Source of the DNA: Bradyrhizobium altum
GTDB lineage: Bacteria > Pseudomonadota > Alphaproteobacteria > Rhizobiales > Xanthobacteraceae
Length of the DNA: 55,173 nt
Direction of reading: 5' to 3'
Assembly: GCF_020889705.1 (NCBI RefSeq)
Contig: NZ_JACMYP010000023.1
Location: 1 to 55,173, forward strand
How positions within the stretch are numbered: the stretch's first letter is position 1; each line of letters begins with the position of its first letter. A model generated the notes under the pieces. The model made no database searches, had not been told where the DNA came from, and saw only the letters and a program-made list of their open reading frames with translations. Made by a program: the position numbers and the translations under genes. Shown here in pieces: positions 1 through 8,324 of this stretch.

Positions 1-140
1 GCCTTGGGCGCCGCCGGTGCCGGGGGCGTCTGTGCGACCGCTGCCCCCGTCATCACCAGCACGACGGCCGCCATCATTGCCGCGGCCAGGCGAAGCTGGC
101 GCGGGCGGACGGCAAAAGGCTGGGCAGGCGGATTTGGCAT
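1..140 (-). CDS. Secreted protein, N-terminal part only
   Basis: Only the first 46 codons are inside the window; the gene runs off the left edge. It opens with an ATG at 140, a basic stretch (RPRQLR), a hydrophobic run and an AVAQ-type signal peptidase site, followed by a Pro/Ala-rich linker. This is a clear Sec signal peptide, so the product is periplasmic or exported. It lies 91 bp downstream of the SCO gene on the same strand and may share its transcript. Pro/Ala linkers after the signal peptide occur in invasion-associated-locus-B-like proteins of this group, but too little is visible to assign a family. Confidence 0.6.
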   Translation of the reverse strand, partial: MPNPPAQPFAVRPRQLRLAAAMMAAVVLVMTGAAVAQTPPAPAAPK

Positions 141-231
141 AACCGGCAATATCAGGAAATTGAACGGCTTATAGACCATCCGGCGCGTGATGCGAGCGCC
201 GAATGGGTTAATTCTGAGCCGGAAATGGCGG

Positions 232-822
232 TCAAAGATACCGTTTGAGATCGGTCGCCGCCTCTTCCGGCGCCCGTTTCAGATTGAACGGCGCAACGAA
301 ATGGCCGTCGCGGTCCATCAGATAGATCAGCGCAGTGTGATCCATCGTGTAGTCGCCATCCTTCAGCGGCACCTTCTTGGCGTAGACCCGGTAGCTCGAC
401 AGCACCTTGGCGATCGCGGCGGGATCGCCGGTCAGGCCCTTGAGGTGCGGATCGAAGCTCGAAAGGTAGTCCTTCATCGCCGTGGCGGTGTCGCGTTCCG
501 GGTCGACCGAGACGAAATAGGCATTCACGCGGTCGGCGTCCTTGCCCATCGCCTTCAGGACCTCCGAGATCTCGAACAGCGAGGTTGGGCAGATGTCCGG
601 GCAATGGGTGAAGCCGAAGAAGATCAGCGTCGGCTTGCCCTGGAGGTTCTTGTCGGAGACGGTCTGGCCGGACTGGTCGGTGAGCTGAAACGGCCCGCCG
701 ATCGCAGCCGGCGCGGCGACGGTGCGCAAGCCGCCGACCGCCCACAACATGAGGAACAGGCCGACCGCCAAACTGCCCGCGAAGGCGGCAAAGATCACCA
801 ATGGGCGCGTGGTCCGGGGCAT
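232..822 (-). CDS. SCO1/SenC-family copper chaperone
   Basis: A 196-residue membrane-anchored thioredoxin-fold protein. An N-terminal transmembrane helix spans roughly residues 8-30. The SCO copper motif CPDIC (Cys74, Cys78) follows the strand LIFFGFTH, and the third copper ligand is probably His162 in the MDHTALIY motif. SCO proteins deliver copper to, or reduce, the CuA site of cytochrome c oxidase on the periplasmic side; that role is family knowledge. A small one-helix membrane protein precedes it by 18 bp and a secreted protein follows, which suggests one operon. Length and all key residues are normal. Confidence 0.93.
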   Translation of the reverse strand: MPRTTRPLVIFAAFAGSLAVGLFLMLWAVGGLRTVAAPAAIGGPFQLTDQSGQTVSDKNLQGKPTLIFFGFTHCPDICPTSLFEISEVLKAMGKDADRVNAYFVSVDPERDTATAMKDYLSSFDPHLKGLTGDPAAIAKVLSSYRVYAKKVPLKDGDYTMDHTALIYLMDRDGHFVAPFNLKRAPEEAATDLKRYL

Positions 823-840
823 GATACGAGGGCGTCCTTG

Positions 841-996
841 TCAGAAGCAGGCGGCAATGCCGGCCGTGATCATTTCGAAAAACACCGCGGTCCCGTAGTG
901 GAACCAGAGCGCGGCAGCGGCGAGCAAGGCCAATCCGCCGATTCCGGCAGCGCCCCACAGGATCGCAGATGCCACCCGGCCTTGCGGAGCCGTCAT
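841..996 (-). CDS. Small single-helix membrane protein upstream of SCO
   Basis: A 51-residue protein starting at ATG 996; an upstream in-frame ATG at 1029 would add 11 residues. A hydrophobic segment covers about residues 14-32 and a second, weaker one lies near the C terminus. It ends 18 bp before the SCO start on the same strand, so co-transcription and a role near the cytochrome oxidase assembly machinery are plausible. No named family is recognised. Confidence 0.6.
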   Translation of the reverse strand: MTAPQGRVASAILWGAAGIGGLALLAAAALWFHYGTAVFFEMITAGIAACF

Positions 997-1182
997 GAAC
1001 TCGGATCGGGTGGAGATCGGCTGAACCATGCGGTTGAGATAAGCCGGGTTCCGGCAGGCAGCAAGCGCAATGGCGGCCGCACGTCGTCAAATCATAGCGA
1101 GGCGATTTTCGGCGCTTGCCCCATCATGCCCGGCCCGCCGAGCGAGATAGGTAGCTCAGCGCGCGGGCTCTGTTGCGCAGGC

Positions 1183-1650
1183 TCAGTGCGCGGGCTTGGG
1201 CGCCGAGGCCTGGGCGTTGAGATAACACGGCTTGTATAGGGCCTGCAGTTGCCTGCCTTGCAGGAAGATCATGCGCCGGGTCAGGCCACCGCGGTCGGTG
1301 ATCCATCTGCGTATCGCCGGCGGGTACATCAGGTACAGCATATGGGTGGCTTCGGGATTGGGGACCGGGCGGCCGTTGTCGCCGTAATCCCAGGCGGCAT
1401 GGAAGCCGAGACTGGCGTGCGAGGTCACACAGATCCGGTCATGCGGGACCTTGCCGAGCACGATGGTGCAGGCTGAGGCGCACAGCCCGTCGATGATCAC
1501 GGTTTCGCCCGATGTGCGCAGGTCCTGATACCTGTCGACATAGACGCCGATCTTGCCGCCGCGATCATCGGCGATCCTGACCACGGCTTGAGACGCCCCC
1601 ATTCCCGCCAGCAGGAGAACCGCAGCGAGCAACCCCGTCATCAACTTCAT
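1183..1650 (-). CDS. Periplasmic ClpP/crotonase-fold-like protein
   Basis: A 155-residue product if read from ATG 1650, which opens a clean signal peptide (MKLMTGLLAAVLLLAGMG, cleavage near SQA). The mature part carries CASACTIVL followed by an SLGFHAAW segment. This is the pattern of the COG3904-type periplasmic proteins related to ClpP, in which the Ser of the SAC segment would be the nucleophile and the His of GFH the base. That is inference from motif likeness. A longer open frame upstream to 1833 lacks the signal peptide at its start and was not used. The gene stands alone and is divergent from the flavoprotein at 1929. Confidence 0.65.
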   Translation of the reverse strand: MKLMTGLLAAVLLLAGMGASQAVVRIADDRGGKIGVYVDRYQDLRTSGETVIIDGLCASACTIVLGKVPHDRICVTSHASLGFHAAWDYGDNGRPVPNPEATHMLYLMYPPAIRRWITDRGGLTRRMIFLQGRQLQALYKPCYLNAQASAPKPAH

Positions 1651-1928
1651 TTTGGCCAGCCCCAGTCGAAACCGAATCTGTTTGGTCTGTGATGCAAGAC
1701 AATCGTGAGCGTGTTGCCGCCGCGGATTTTTGTCCAGACGAGCGAAGCCGGTCAAAACAAATTCAAATTGGGTGTTGCGCGCGCGCTGCAGTGGAGCGTG
1801 GAAAAGGTCCCAAACTGGAACAACTTGCCGCAACCATTTGATGCCTCGCCGCCACAGGCAAGATCCATTTGGCGTTGACCGCGCACAACGACGCGGTCTT
1901 GAATTCCGGCGAGACGGGGGAAATCAGA

Positions 1929-3587
1929 ATGGCCGACGATGCAGATGTGATCGTGATCGGCGCCGGACTTGCCGGCCTGGTCGCCGCAACCGAGATCGCC
2001 GACGCCGGCAAGCGCGTCATCGTGCTCGACCAGGAAGGGGAGCAGAGCATCGGCGGCCAGGCCTTCTGGTCGTTCGGCGGATTGTTCCTGGTCGATTCGC
2101 CGGAACAGCGCCGGCTCGGCATCAGGGATTCCGTTGAGCTGGCGCTGCAGGACTGGATGGGCACCGCGGGCTTCGATCGCGAGGAGGATCACTGGCCGCG
2201 TAAATGGGCCGAAGCCTATGTCGCGTTCGCCGCGGGCGAGAAGCGTGACTGGCTGCGCGCGATGGGCCACCGCATTTTCCCGGTGGTCGGCTGGGCCGAG
2301 CGCGGCGGTTACGACGCCATGGGCCACGGCAATTCGGTGCCGCGCTTCCACGTCACCTGGGGCACCGGCCCCGGCATCGTCGAGCCGTTCGAGCGCCGCG
2401 CGCGCGAGGCCGCGAAGAACGGACAACTGGTGTTCAAGTTCCGTCATCGCGTCGATGCACTCAGCATCAGCAACGGCACGGTCGACGGCGTCGACGGCGC
2501 GATCCTGGAACCGTCAGGCGTCGAGCGCGGCAAGAGTTCCTCGCGCAACGTCATTGGTGATTTTTCGCTGCGCGCGCAGGCTGTGATCGTCGCCTCCGGC
2601 GGCATCGGCGGCAATCATGATCTGGTGCGGCAGAACTGGCCGAAGCGGCTTGGCGAGCCGCCAAAGTTCATGATCTCCGGCGTGCCGGAGCATGTCGACG
2701 GCCGCATGATCGGGATCACCGAGGCCGCGGGCGGCCGGCTGATCAACCGCGACCGCATGTGGCATTATGTCGAAGGCATCCAGAACTGGAACCCGATCTG
2801 GCCGCGTCACGGCATCCGGATCCTGCCGGGACCGTCGTCGCTCTGGTTCGACGCGACAGGCAAGCGGCTGCCGGCCCCGCTGTTCCCGGGCTCCGACACA
2901 CTCGGGCAACTGCACTACATCATGACCACGGGCTACGATTATTCGTGGTTCATCCTGACCCAGAGCATCATCAAGAAGGAGTTCGCGCTGTCGGGCTCGG
3001 AGCAGAACCCCGACCTCACGGGAAAAAGCTGGCGCATGACGATCAAGCGCGCCACCAACAAGGGCGCGCCGGCGCCGGTGGAGGCGTTCAAGCAGCACGG
3101 CGCCGACTTCATCGTGCGCGACAATCTCACTGAGCTCGTCGGTGCCATGAACAAGCTCGCCGGCAACGACCTCTTGCAGCCCGACGCCATCAAGACGCAG
3201 ATCGAGGCACGCGACCGCGAGATCACCAATCCTTACGTCAAGGACGCGCAGGTGATGAACCTGCACAATGCGCGGCGCTATATCGGCGACAGGCTAATCC
3301 GGACCGCGAAGCCGCACCGCATTCTCGATCCCGAGCACGGCCCGCTGATCGCGGTGAAGCTCAACATCCTCACCCGCAAGACGCTCGGCGGCTTCGAGAC
3401 CGACCTCGATTCGCGCGTATTCGGCAACGACCACCAGATCATCCGCGGGCTCTACGCAGCCGGTGAAGCCGCCGGTTTCGGCGGCGGCGGCATGCACGGC
3501 TATCGCTCGCTGGAGGGCACGTTCCTCGGCGGCTGCCTTTTCTCGGGCCGCAACGCAGGGCGCGCGGCGGCGAAGGCGGTGAACTAA
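1929..3587 (+). CDS. FAD-dependent dehydrogenase (COG3573-like)
   Basis: A 552-residue flavoprotein. The dinucleotide-binding motif VIVIGAGLAG is at residues 7-16, and the acidic end of the Rossmann strand (VIVLDQEG) follows. A fumarate-reductase/ketosteroid-dehydrogenase-like substrate region and a C-terminal FAD segment (GLYAAGEAAGFGGGGMHG) complete the fold. Start ATG 1929 was chosen over an in-frame start 60 bp upstream because it has a GGGGGA Shine-Dalgarno seven bases ahead and places the FAD motif at the N terminus. Such predicted oxidoreductases are cytoplasmic and their substrate is not known. The gene is monocistronic and followed by a strong hairpin. Confidence 0.88.
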   Translation: MADDADVIVIGAGLAGLVAATEIADAGKRVIVLDQEGEQSIGGQAFWSFGGLFLVDSPEQRRLGIRDSVELALQDWMGTAGFDREEDHWPRKWAEAYVAFAAGEKRDWLRAMGHRIFPVVGWAERGGYDAMGHGNSVPRFHVTWGTGPGIVEPFERRAREAAKNGQLVFKFRHRVDALSISNGTVDGVDGAILEPSGVERGKSSSRNVIGDFSLRAQAVIVASGGIGGNHDLVRQNWPKRLGEPPKFMISGVPEHVDGRMIGITEAAGGRLINRDRMWHYVEGIQNWNPIWPRHGIRILPGPSSLWFDATGKRLPAPLFPGSDTLGQLHYIMTTGYDYSWFILTQSIIKKEFALSGSEQNPDLTGKSWRMTIKRATNKGAPAPVEAFKQHGADFIVRDNLTELVGAMNKLAGNDLLQPDAIKTQIEARDREITNPYVKDAQVMNLHNARRYIGDRLIRTAKPHRILDPEHGPLIAVKLNILTRKTLGGFETDLDSRVFGNDHQIIRGLYAAGEAAGFGGGGMHGYRSLEGTFLGGCLFSGRNAGRAAAKAVN

Positions 3588-3614
3588 ACCAGCGCGCGCT
3601 GTTCCGAGATGCGG

Positions 3615-3645
3615 GAAGCCCGCCGGCTGGAACCGGCGGGCCTTC
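3615..3645. terminator. Hairpin after the flavoprotein gene
   Basis: A perfect 9-bp inverted repeat (GCCCGCCGG at 3618-3626, CCGGCGGGC at 3633-3641) with a six-base loop, 30 bp after the flavoprotein stop and 45 bp before the end of the convergent gene. There is no long U tract, so it may work in both directions or only weakly. Confidence 0.6.
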
Positions 3646-3685
3646 GCTGTTCAGTCCGAATGTCTTCAGGCTGCTGCGAACTTGG

Positions 3686-4045
3686 TCAGGCCGTCCTGGT
3701 GAACAGCGTCAGGATGCCGTTGCTGAGATTGACCGCGACGACTTGTGCGGAGCTGAGGCCGTTCGCCTTCAGTGCGGATACTGCTTCCTGGGACGCGTCG
3801 ACGGAACCCCGCAGGTTCCGCAGGTCGTCTTCGCTAGCCTTCGCCACGACAGCCTCGACCCTCGACCGGACTTCAGGCTTGAGTTCCTTGACGTCCACGA
3901 CCTGTATGGTCCGGATGACGGTGGACTCGTCAGACTGAGCCTGCGGCGGCGTGTTCGGTTGCGCTCCCTGCGTTTGCGCCCAAGCAGGCGTTCCAAGCGA
4001 GAGTGCAGCAACGATGATGGATGCCGTCGAGATGCTGATGCGCAT
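3686..4045 (-). CDS. Secreted protein of unknown function
   Basis: A 119-residue protein from ATG 4045, with a signal peptide (MRISISTASIIVAALSLG, cleavage at AWAQ). A Gln/Pro-rich linker is followed by an alpha/beta region containing VRTIQVVDVKEL-like text and a C-terminal segment ending NGILTLFTRTA. No family is recognised. It converges on the flavoprotein gene and shares the intergenic hairpin. The signal peptide and clean stop support it as a real exported protein. Confidence 0.6.
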   Translation of the reverse strand: MRISISTASIIVAALSLGTPAWAQTQGAQPNTPPQAQSDESTVIRTIQVVDVKELKPEVRSRVEAVVAKASEDDLRNLRGSVDASQEAVSALKANGLSSAQVVAVNLSNGILTLFTRTA

Positions 4046-4398
4046 GAGTATTCCTTGTGTTGATTGCCCCCAACATCCCGTGACAACGGGCTTTGCTTGC
4101 TTAAGGTTCCGGCCGGAAATCCGTTCGTCGCAGGGGGCTGCCAAAATATCGAAAACAACCCCATGCAAAGTAGCCGGCGGTGGCCGGCGTTCGACCAGGC
4201 AACTTGACACGTCGGGCAACTCAGGGATATATTTCTAATATTCAGAAATTGCGTAAATGTCCCGCCGCAGCTTGATCTTGCGCCAGGCCGTGTACCCATA
4301 AGCCCGGCAGGTGACACGTCCGCTCTGCTCTCATGGCGACCAGGTTCGTCCGCAGCACGATAGGTCACGATAGGCCAACAGCAGACGTGATAGCCGGA

Positions 4399-4908
4399 TC
4401 AGTTCGCTCGTTTCCAAATTACGTCGACTATATCTCCCGCCGGGGGACGAACGGTCAGCGTCAGCTGGTCTGCCGCAATGGCGACAAAGCGCTTCTGTTC
4501 GGTGCCATTCCAGTTTGGAAAGGAACTGCCTTCGACGTGGATCGCGATGCTGCTATCTGCCTCGTTAGCAGAATACGTTCCGAAGTAGGTTATCGTGCCG
4601 TCGGCGGTTTCCTTGTTTTCCTCGGGTGTGCCCTGCCACAGGGTATTGCTCGCGTATCTGGCTCGATCCGAGCGCATCACCGTGATGATGTATCGCCCAC
4701 CCGCATCAAAGAACGCGATGCCCTTCGGAGCGGCCCCATAACGCTCGATCTTGGTGCCGTCGTCTTTCTTCTGCTCCCACGAGAGCAGCGTCCACGTGCC
4801 CACCAATTGATCTTTTAGCGATTGTTTCTGACCCAGCGCGTCGATTGTCATCATGAACGATCCAAAAGCCGCAACGGCGCAGGCGGCGAAAATTGCTCGC
4901 AAAGTCAT
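4399..4908 (-). CDS. Lipocalin-like (PF13924-type) secreted protein
   Basis: A 169-residue exported protein. It has a signal peptide (about residues 1-26) and then the hallmark start of the small lipocalin-like domain, LVGTWTLLSWE, followed by a PKGIAFFDAGGRYI strand pair. The domain is a short beta barrel; ligands are generally unknown. Start ATG 4908. It is divergent from a second member of the same family at 5156, with 247 bp between them, so the two are probably an old duplication. Confidence 0.8.
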   Translation of the reverse strand: MTLRAIFAACAVAAFGSFMMTIDALGQKQSLKDQLVGTWTLLSWEQKKDDGTKIERYGAAPKGIAFFDAGGRYIITVMRSDRARYASNTLWQGTPEENKETADGTITYFGTYSANEADSSIAIHVEGSSFPNWNGTEQKRFVAIAADQLTLTVRPPAGDIVDVIWKRAN

Positions 4909-5155
4909 TGGTCTATTCCAAACGGAGGATCGATAGCATCAGTCGAGCACCCCGGACGTTACCATGCGCGGGCGAGCCGGGTAAGATAAAGGCCGGCATG
5001 TCCGCACTGGAGCCAATACCGAACCTGTTGCCACTCCGCTGCCCGAAGAACTTGCCGTGGCGGGCCAGGAGGCAGTCGTCGCAGGGCTCGCAGGTTTCAT
5101 TCCCCGTGGTTAGTATGGCCATACTCGAAGTCTGTTCCTTCATAGGAGACAGCAT

Positions 5156-5638
5156 ATGCGCTTCTTCGCCCTCGCTGTTGTCGTGTATTGCTATTTTACG
5201 CCTGGATTGGCTTTCGCGCAGGACACAGCGAGGCAATTGGCCGGCAGTTGGAAGCTGACTTCGTGGACCATTCAGATCATCGGTGGAGACGTCACGGAAC
5301 CGTTTGGTCACAATCCGAAAGGCAGGGCGCTCATCACGCCGGACGGGTACGCGGCATTCGTCATCGCGGCGGCAAATCGCAAGCCGGCGGCAAACGATGC
5401 AGAGTCAGCAGCTCTCCTCAAGACGCTGATGGTTTACACCGGCCCGTTCACCATCGAGGACGACAAGTTCACGACCAAGGTCGATATATCCTGGAATGAG
5501 CTTTTGACCGGGCAGGACCAGGAGAGATTTTTCAGGTTGCAGGGCGACAAGTTGACCATTCGAACGGCTGAACAAGCCAGTGCCGTTTATCCCGGCAAGA
5601 AGGTAGTCGGAACCCTCACCTGGGAGCGCGAACGCTAA
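5156..5638 (+). CDS. Lipocalin-like (PF13924-type) secreted protein
   Basis: A 160-residue exported protein starting at ATG 5156, with an AGGAGA ribosome site six bases upstream. A signal peptide runs to about residue 22 (LAFAQ). The domain opening LAGSWKLTSW and the NPKGRALITPDGYAAFV strand match the divergent neighbour at 4908 in order and spacing. A periplasmic location and beta-barrel fold are inferred from the family. No operon partner. Confidence 0.8.
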   Translation: MRFFALAVVVYCYFTPGLAFAQDTARQLAGSWKLTSWTIQIIGGDVTEPFGHNPKGRALITPDGYAAFVIAAANRKPAANDAESAALLKTLMVYTGPFTIEDDKFTTKVDISWNELLTGQDQERFFRLQGDKLTIRTAEQASAVYPGKKVVGTLTWERER

Positions 5639-5861
5639 GACCGGCCGGGCCAGTGTTCGACGTTCTTGCACGCCGAAGCGCTGTGACGTCGGCTTGCCCC
5701 CCGACACCGAACTTTGGATAGCAAGCGCGGCATTTCCGCAAAGGGCCAAGAAGCGACGGCGCTTTTCGCTCGTTGCCTACATTGGGGCGCGTCGGAAACT
5801 CTTCCTCAACCCGTAGATGCTGTAAATTTCTCAACCACATCCAAAGGAGCGGAATGTCCAG

Positions 5862-6059
5862 ATGGGAGCCTCGATTAGCGACACCGCCTCCACAATCCTG
5901 TCGATCACACTTTTTGTTCTGGGGTTCGTCGCAACGGTCCTGTGGGGGCCGTCCTTCGAGCGGTTCGGCGACGACGTCGAGGCCCCGTATATCTTCAAGA
6001 TGGTCGGCATCGGGCTGATCGTGTTTTTCTTGATCGCAATCACCTTCAGGCTCATCTGA
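5862..6059 (+). CDS. Small two-helix membrane protein
   Basis: A 65-residue protein with two hydrophobic segments (about residues 9-28 and 45-64) and an acidic loop (FERFGDDVEAPYIFK) between them. The best ribosome site (AGGAG at 5845-5849) is 12 bases ahead of ATG 5862, a little long. Its topology suggests an inner-membrane hairpin with both ends on one side. No family recognised. Confidence 0.55.
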   Translation: MGASISDTASTILSITLFVLGFVATVLWGPSFERFGDDVEAPYIFKMVGIGLIVFFLIAITFRLI

Positions 6060-6238
6060 ACAAAGCCCCTTGGAAGGGCGGCTCCGGGTCAGAAGGCGAC
6101 AAAGGCTGCTGACCGCGCGACTGTCCGCCTTGTGTCACAAGCCGGACATCAACGGGACGATGCCAAAGTCATGGCAGCGTGTCGGCCGTCAACTCGTCGC
6201 GCGAAGAGCGAACCAATGCACCGCTCGGCTGTGACCTT

Positions 6239-6652
6239 TCAGTCAAAAGCTGCCATCAGGACGCGGAAACCCTCGCCCTTTAGGGGGGCCTGTTCGATGC
6301 AGGTCTGCGCGCGCGCGACGATTTCCTTTGGTGACAGCTCCTTGAGAATTCGATCACGTTCATTCCCAACAATGAGAGCAAGCTCTATGAGACGTTCACG
6401 TTCACCTTCAGGCTCACGTGTGTCCAACCTTCTGAAAGTCGCCGACGCGTTCTGATGGTTGATCTCAGCGTCGTTCGCTTTCTGTCGTAGGGTGGCGTCA
6501 GTCGGGACTTTGCCGGTTTCCATAAGCTTGTCCGCGACAAAGATAGTCGTCGCGCAGGTGAGATGGATGTCATCTTGGCGGGAACAAGCCACTACAGATA
6601 AGGTCGTAGCAGCAAGTAGAGCTAAAACTGCGGTTCTGCAAAGAGGGTTCAC
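6239..6652 (-). CDS. Putative lipoprotein
   Basis: A 137-residue product if read from GTG 6652; a TTG start at 6733 would add 27 residues. The GTG start places a lipoprotein signal at the N terminus: hydrophobic core ALLAATTLSV and lipobox VVAC with the lipidated Cys at residue 23. The mature part is charged and probably helical (EPEGERERLIELALIVGNERDRILKEL). Neither start has a good ribosome site. No family is recognised. Confidence 0.5.
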   Translation of the reverse strand: MNPLCRTAVLALLAATTLSVVACSRQDDIHLTCATTIFVADKLMETGKVPTDATLRQKANDAEINHQNASATFRRLDTREPEGERERLIELALIVGNERDRILKELSPKEIVARAQTCIEQAPLKGEGFRVLMAAFD

Positions 6653-6915
6653 GCTTAATTTCGGTTCTGACCCAGGGACAAAGGTGCCGACACCACAATT
6701 ACACTTGTGGATTGCATAAATGCACTCCGTCAACCGAAAGCGCGGTGAATGCTCAATTTCCCATGAACAGAGGAAGTCCGCTTAGGGTCAAACTGAGAAG
6801 AACTCAGCATGAGCACATGTCTTCCGGGCCTCCCAAAATGCGGACATCGCTCGGTGCAGTTGGCTTGTCTCCGACGGGCTAAAGCGAGCTTGACCCGGGT
6901 CTTCGTCGTGTCCGG

Positions 6916-7677
6916 CTATTTCGAGACGACGTTCACACCTTTGAGGCCCTTCGCATCGATCGCTTTCTGCACCACGCCGGTCTGTCTTGCTTCTTCGACA
7001 AGTGTCGCGAGCAGAGCCTGCGCCGCGGGAGAGCGGCCTTTCGGCAATGCGGCCGCCACGAGAACCGTCCCAAAGGCGCCCGGCACGATCTTGGCGCCGG
7101 TCAGGGCCCCGGCGGCAGGATACCCGACGCCGGAGTCTGCGCCAAAGACGTCCGCTTTGCCGGAGCGCAGTAGGTCGGCTGCGTCAGCCGCGATGGTCGG
7201 GCTCAGAGGGATACGGACGATCTCAGCGGCCTTGATCTCCCGCGTCAGCACACGGTCGGAGGGAGCGCCACGGATGGTGCCAATCCTTATGCCTGCCTTG
7301 TCCACGGAGGCGATATCGGGAAATTCTGTTCCCGGCGCGGCCACGTAGACGAGACTTATGGCCCAAAGGTTCGCCGTTGAATCCGCCTTGTCGGTCGGGG
7401 CAAGGACGCGTGGCCCGATGGCGATGTCCCATTCAGCCTTGCCAAAGCTTTGTAGATAGGCTTCCGGGTTCGGGTACATCACCGGTTCAACGGCAGCACC
7501 CAACTTCTGTCCGACGAAACCCACGACGGGTTCGGCCACGCCTCCGAGCACGGTAATGGCAATCATGCCGACCCGCAGCTTTCCACCGGGCGCGATCTCC
7601 GAGACAAGGGATGTCTGCCCGAATACCGCGCCGAACACCCCCAGCAATGCGGCAATCGATAGGAGAAGCCGTCTCAT
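6916..7677 (-). CDS. Periplasmic solute-binding protein (family 3-like)
   Basis: A 253-residue protein from ATG 7677, chosen because it begins a signal peptide (MRRLLLSIAALLGVFGAVFG). The mature protein has the family-3 solute-binding layout: an opening strand GGKLRVGMIAITVLGG, a mid-region EWDIAIGPRV, and a hinge strand GIRIGTIRGAPSD. It should bind a small solute in the periplasm, but no ABC permease or ATPase lies next to it, so it is an orphan binding protein here. Substrate unknown. Confidence 0.75.
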   Translation of the reverse strand: MRRLLLSIAALLGVFGAVFGQTSLVSEIAPGGKLRVGMIAITVLGGVAEPVVGFVGQKLGAAVEPVMYPNPEAYLQSFGKAEWDIAIGPRVLAPTDKADSTANLWAISLVYVAAPGTEFPDIASVDKAGIRIGTIRGAPSDRVLTREIKAAEIVRIPLSPTIAADAADLLRSGKADVFGADSGVGYPAAGALTGAKIVPGAFGTVLVAAALPKGRSPAAQALLATLVEEARQTGVVQKAIDAKGLKGVNVVSK

Positions 7678-7871
7678 GTGGGTCTCTTCCGAAAGGAACA
7701 CGCAGCGCAATTCTACCAACCAACGATGAGGATTGCTTAGGTCCTGATGTCCGAGTCGGATCATGACGGTTTCAGCGGAGATTGTCGGCCGGCTGATGTT
7801 CGCTTCGCAAGCGTCCAACTGCGGACTGCCCCTATCCGGCTATGGCTGGCCGCGCGTCATGAGCCCGCGCT

Positions 7872-8219
7872 CTAATCTGCCTCCGCACTGAGGAAGCGCA
7901 CGCCGAACGTGTCGGCGTTGGCCTCGCCCCAATCGTAGAGCGCCTGCAGCATCGGCTTCAGCATCTCGCCGCGTTTGGTCAGGCAATAGCGCGAGGAGCC
8001 GCCGCCGCGCTCCTGCATGACGAAGCCGGAATTGCAGAGATCGCGCAGGCGCTCGGTCAACACCTTGTCGCTGAGATGAGGGATGTCGTGGCGCAGTTCG
8101 CCATAGCGCATCGGCCGGACCTTCAGCCGGCTCAGGATCACGGTCTTCCATTTGCCGCTGAGCTGATCGATCGAGAACTCGACCGGGCAACCATATTTGC
8201 GCTTGGTCTTGCGGATCAT
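7872..8219 (-). CDS. HxlR-family transcriptional regulator
   Basis: A 115-residue winged-helix protein of the MarR-like HxlR family, with the typical N-terminal CPVEFSIDQLSGKWKTVIL (Cys11), a recognition helix region (LSDKVLTERLRDL) and a wing (GFVMQERGGGSSRYCLT). HxlR proteins commonly sense aldehydes, quinones or redox state. It is divergent from the iron-sulfur/globin fusion gene with about 105 bp between starts, so it is the likely regulator of that gene. Confidence 0.9.
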   Translation of the reverse strand: MIRKTKRKYGCPVEFSIDQLSGKWKTVILSRLKVRPMRYGELRHDIPHLSDKVLTERLRDLCNSGFVMQERGGGSSRYCLTKRGEMLKPMLQALYDWGEANADTFGVRFLSAEAD

Positions 8220-8324
8220 CGCAACTCTCCCGCGGCACTTTCCATCTGGTTCGTTGAGAGCCGCCGTCGATCCATCTAAGCACGCTTTGCACGGGTTGGG
8301 CGAGTTCAGGGATCATTGCAAGGC

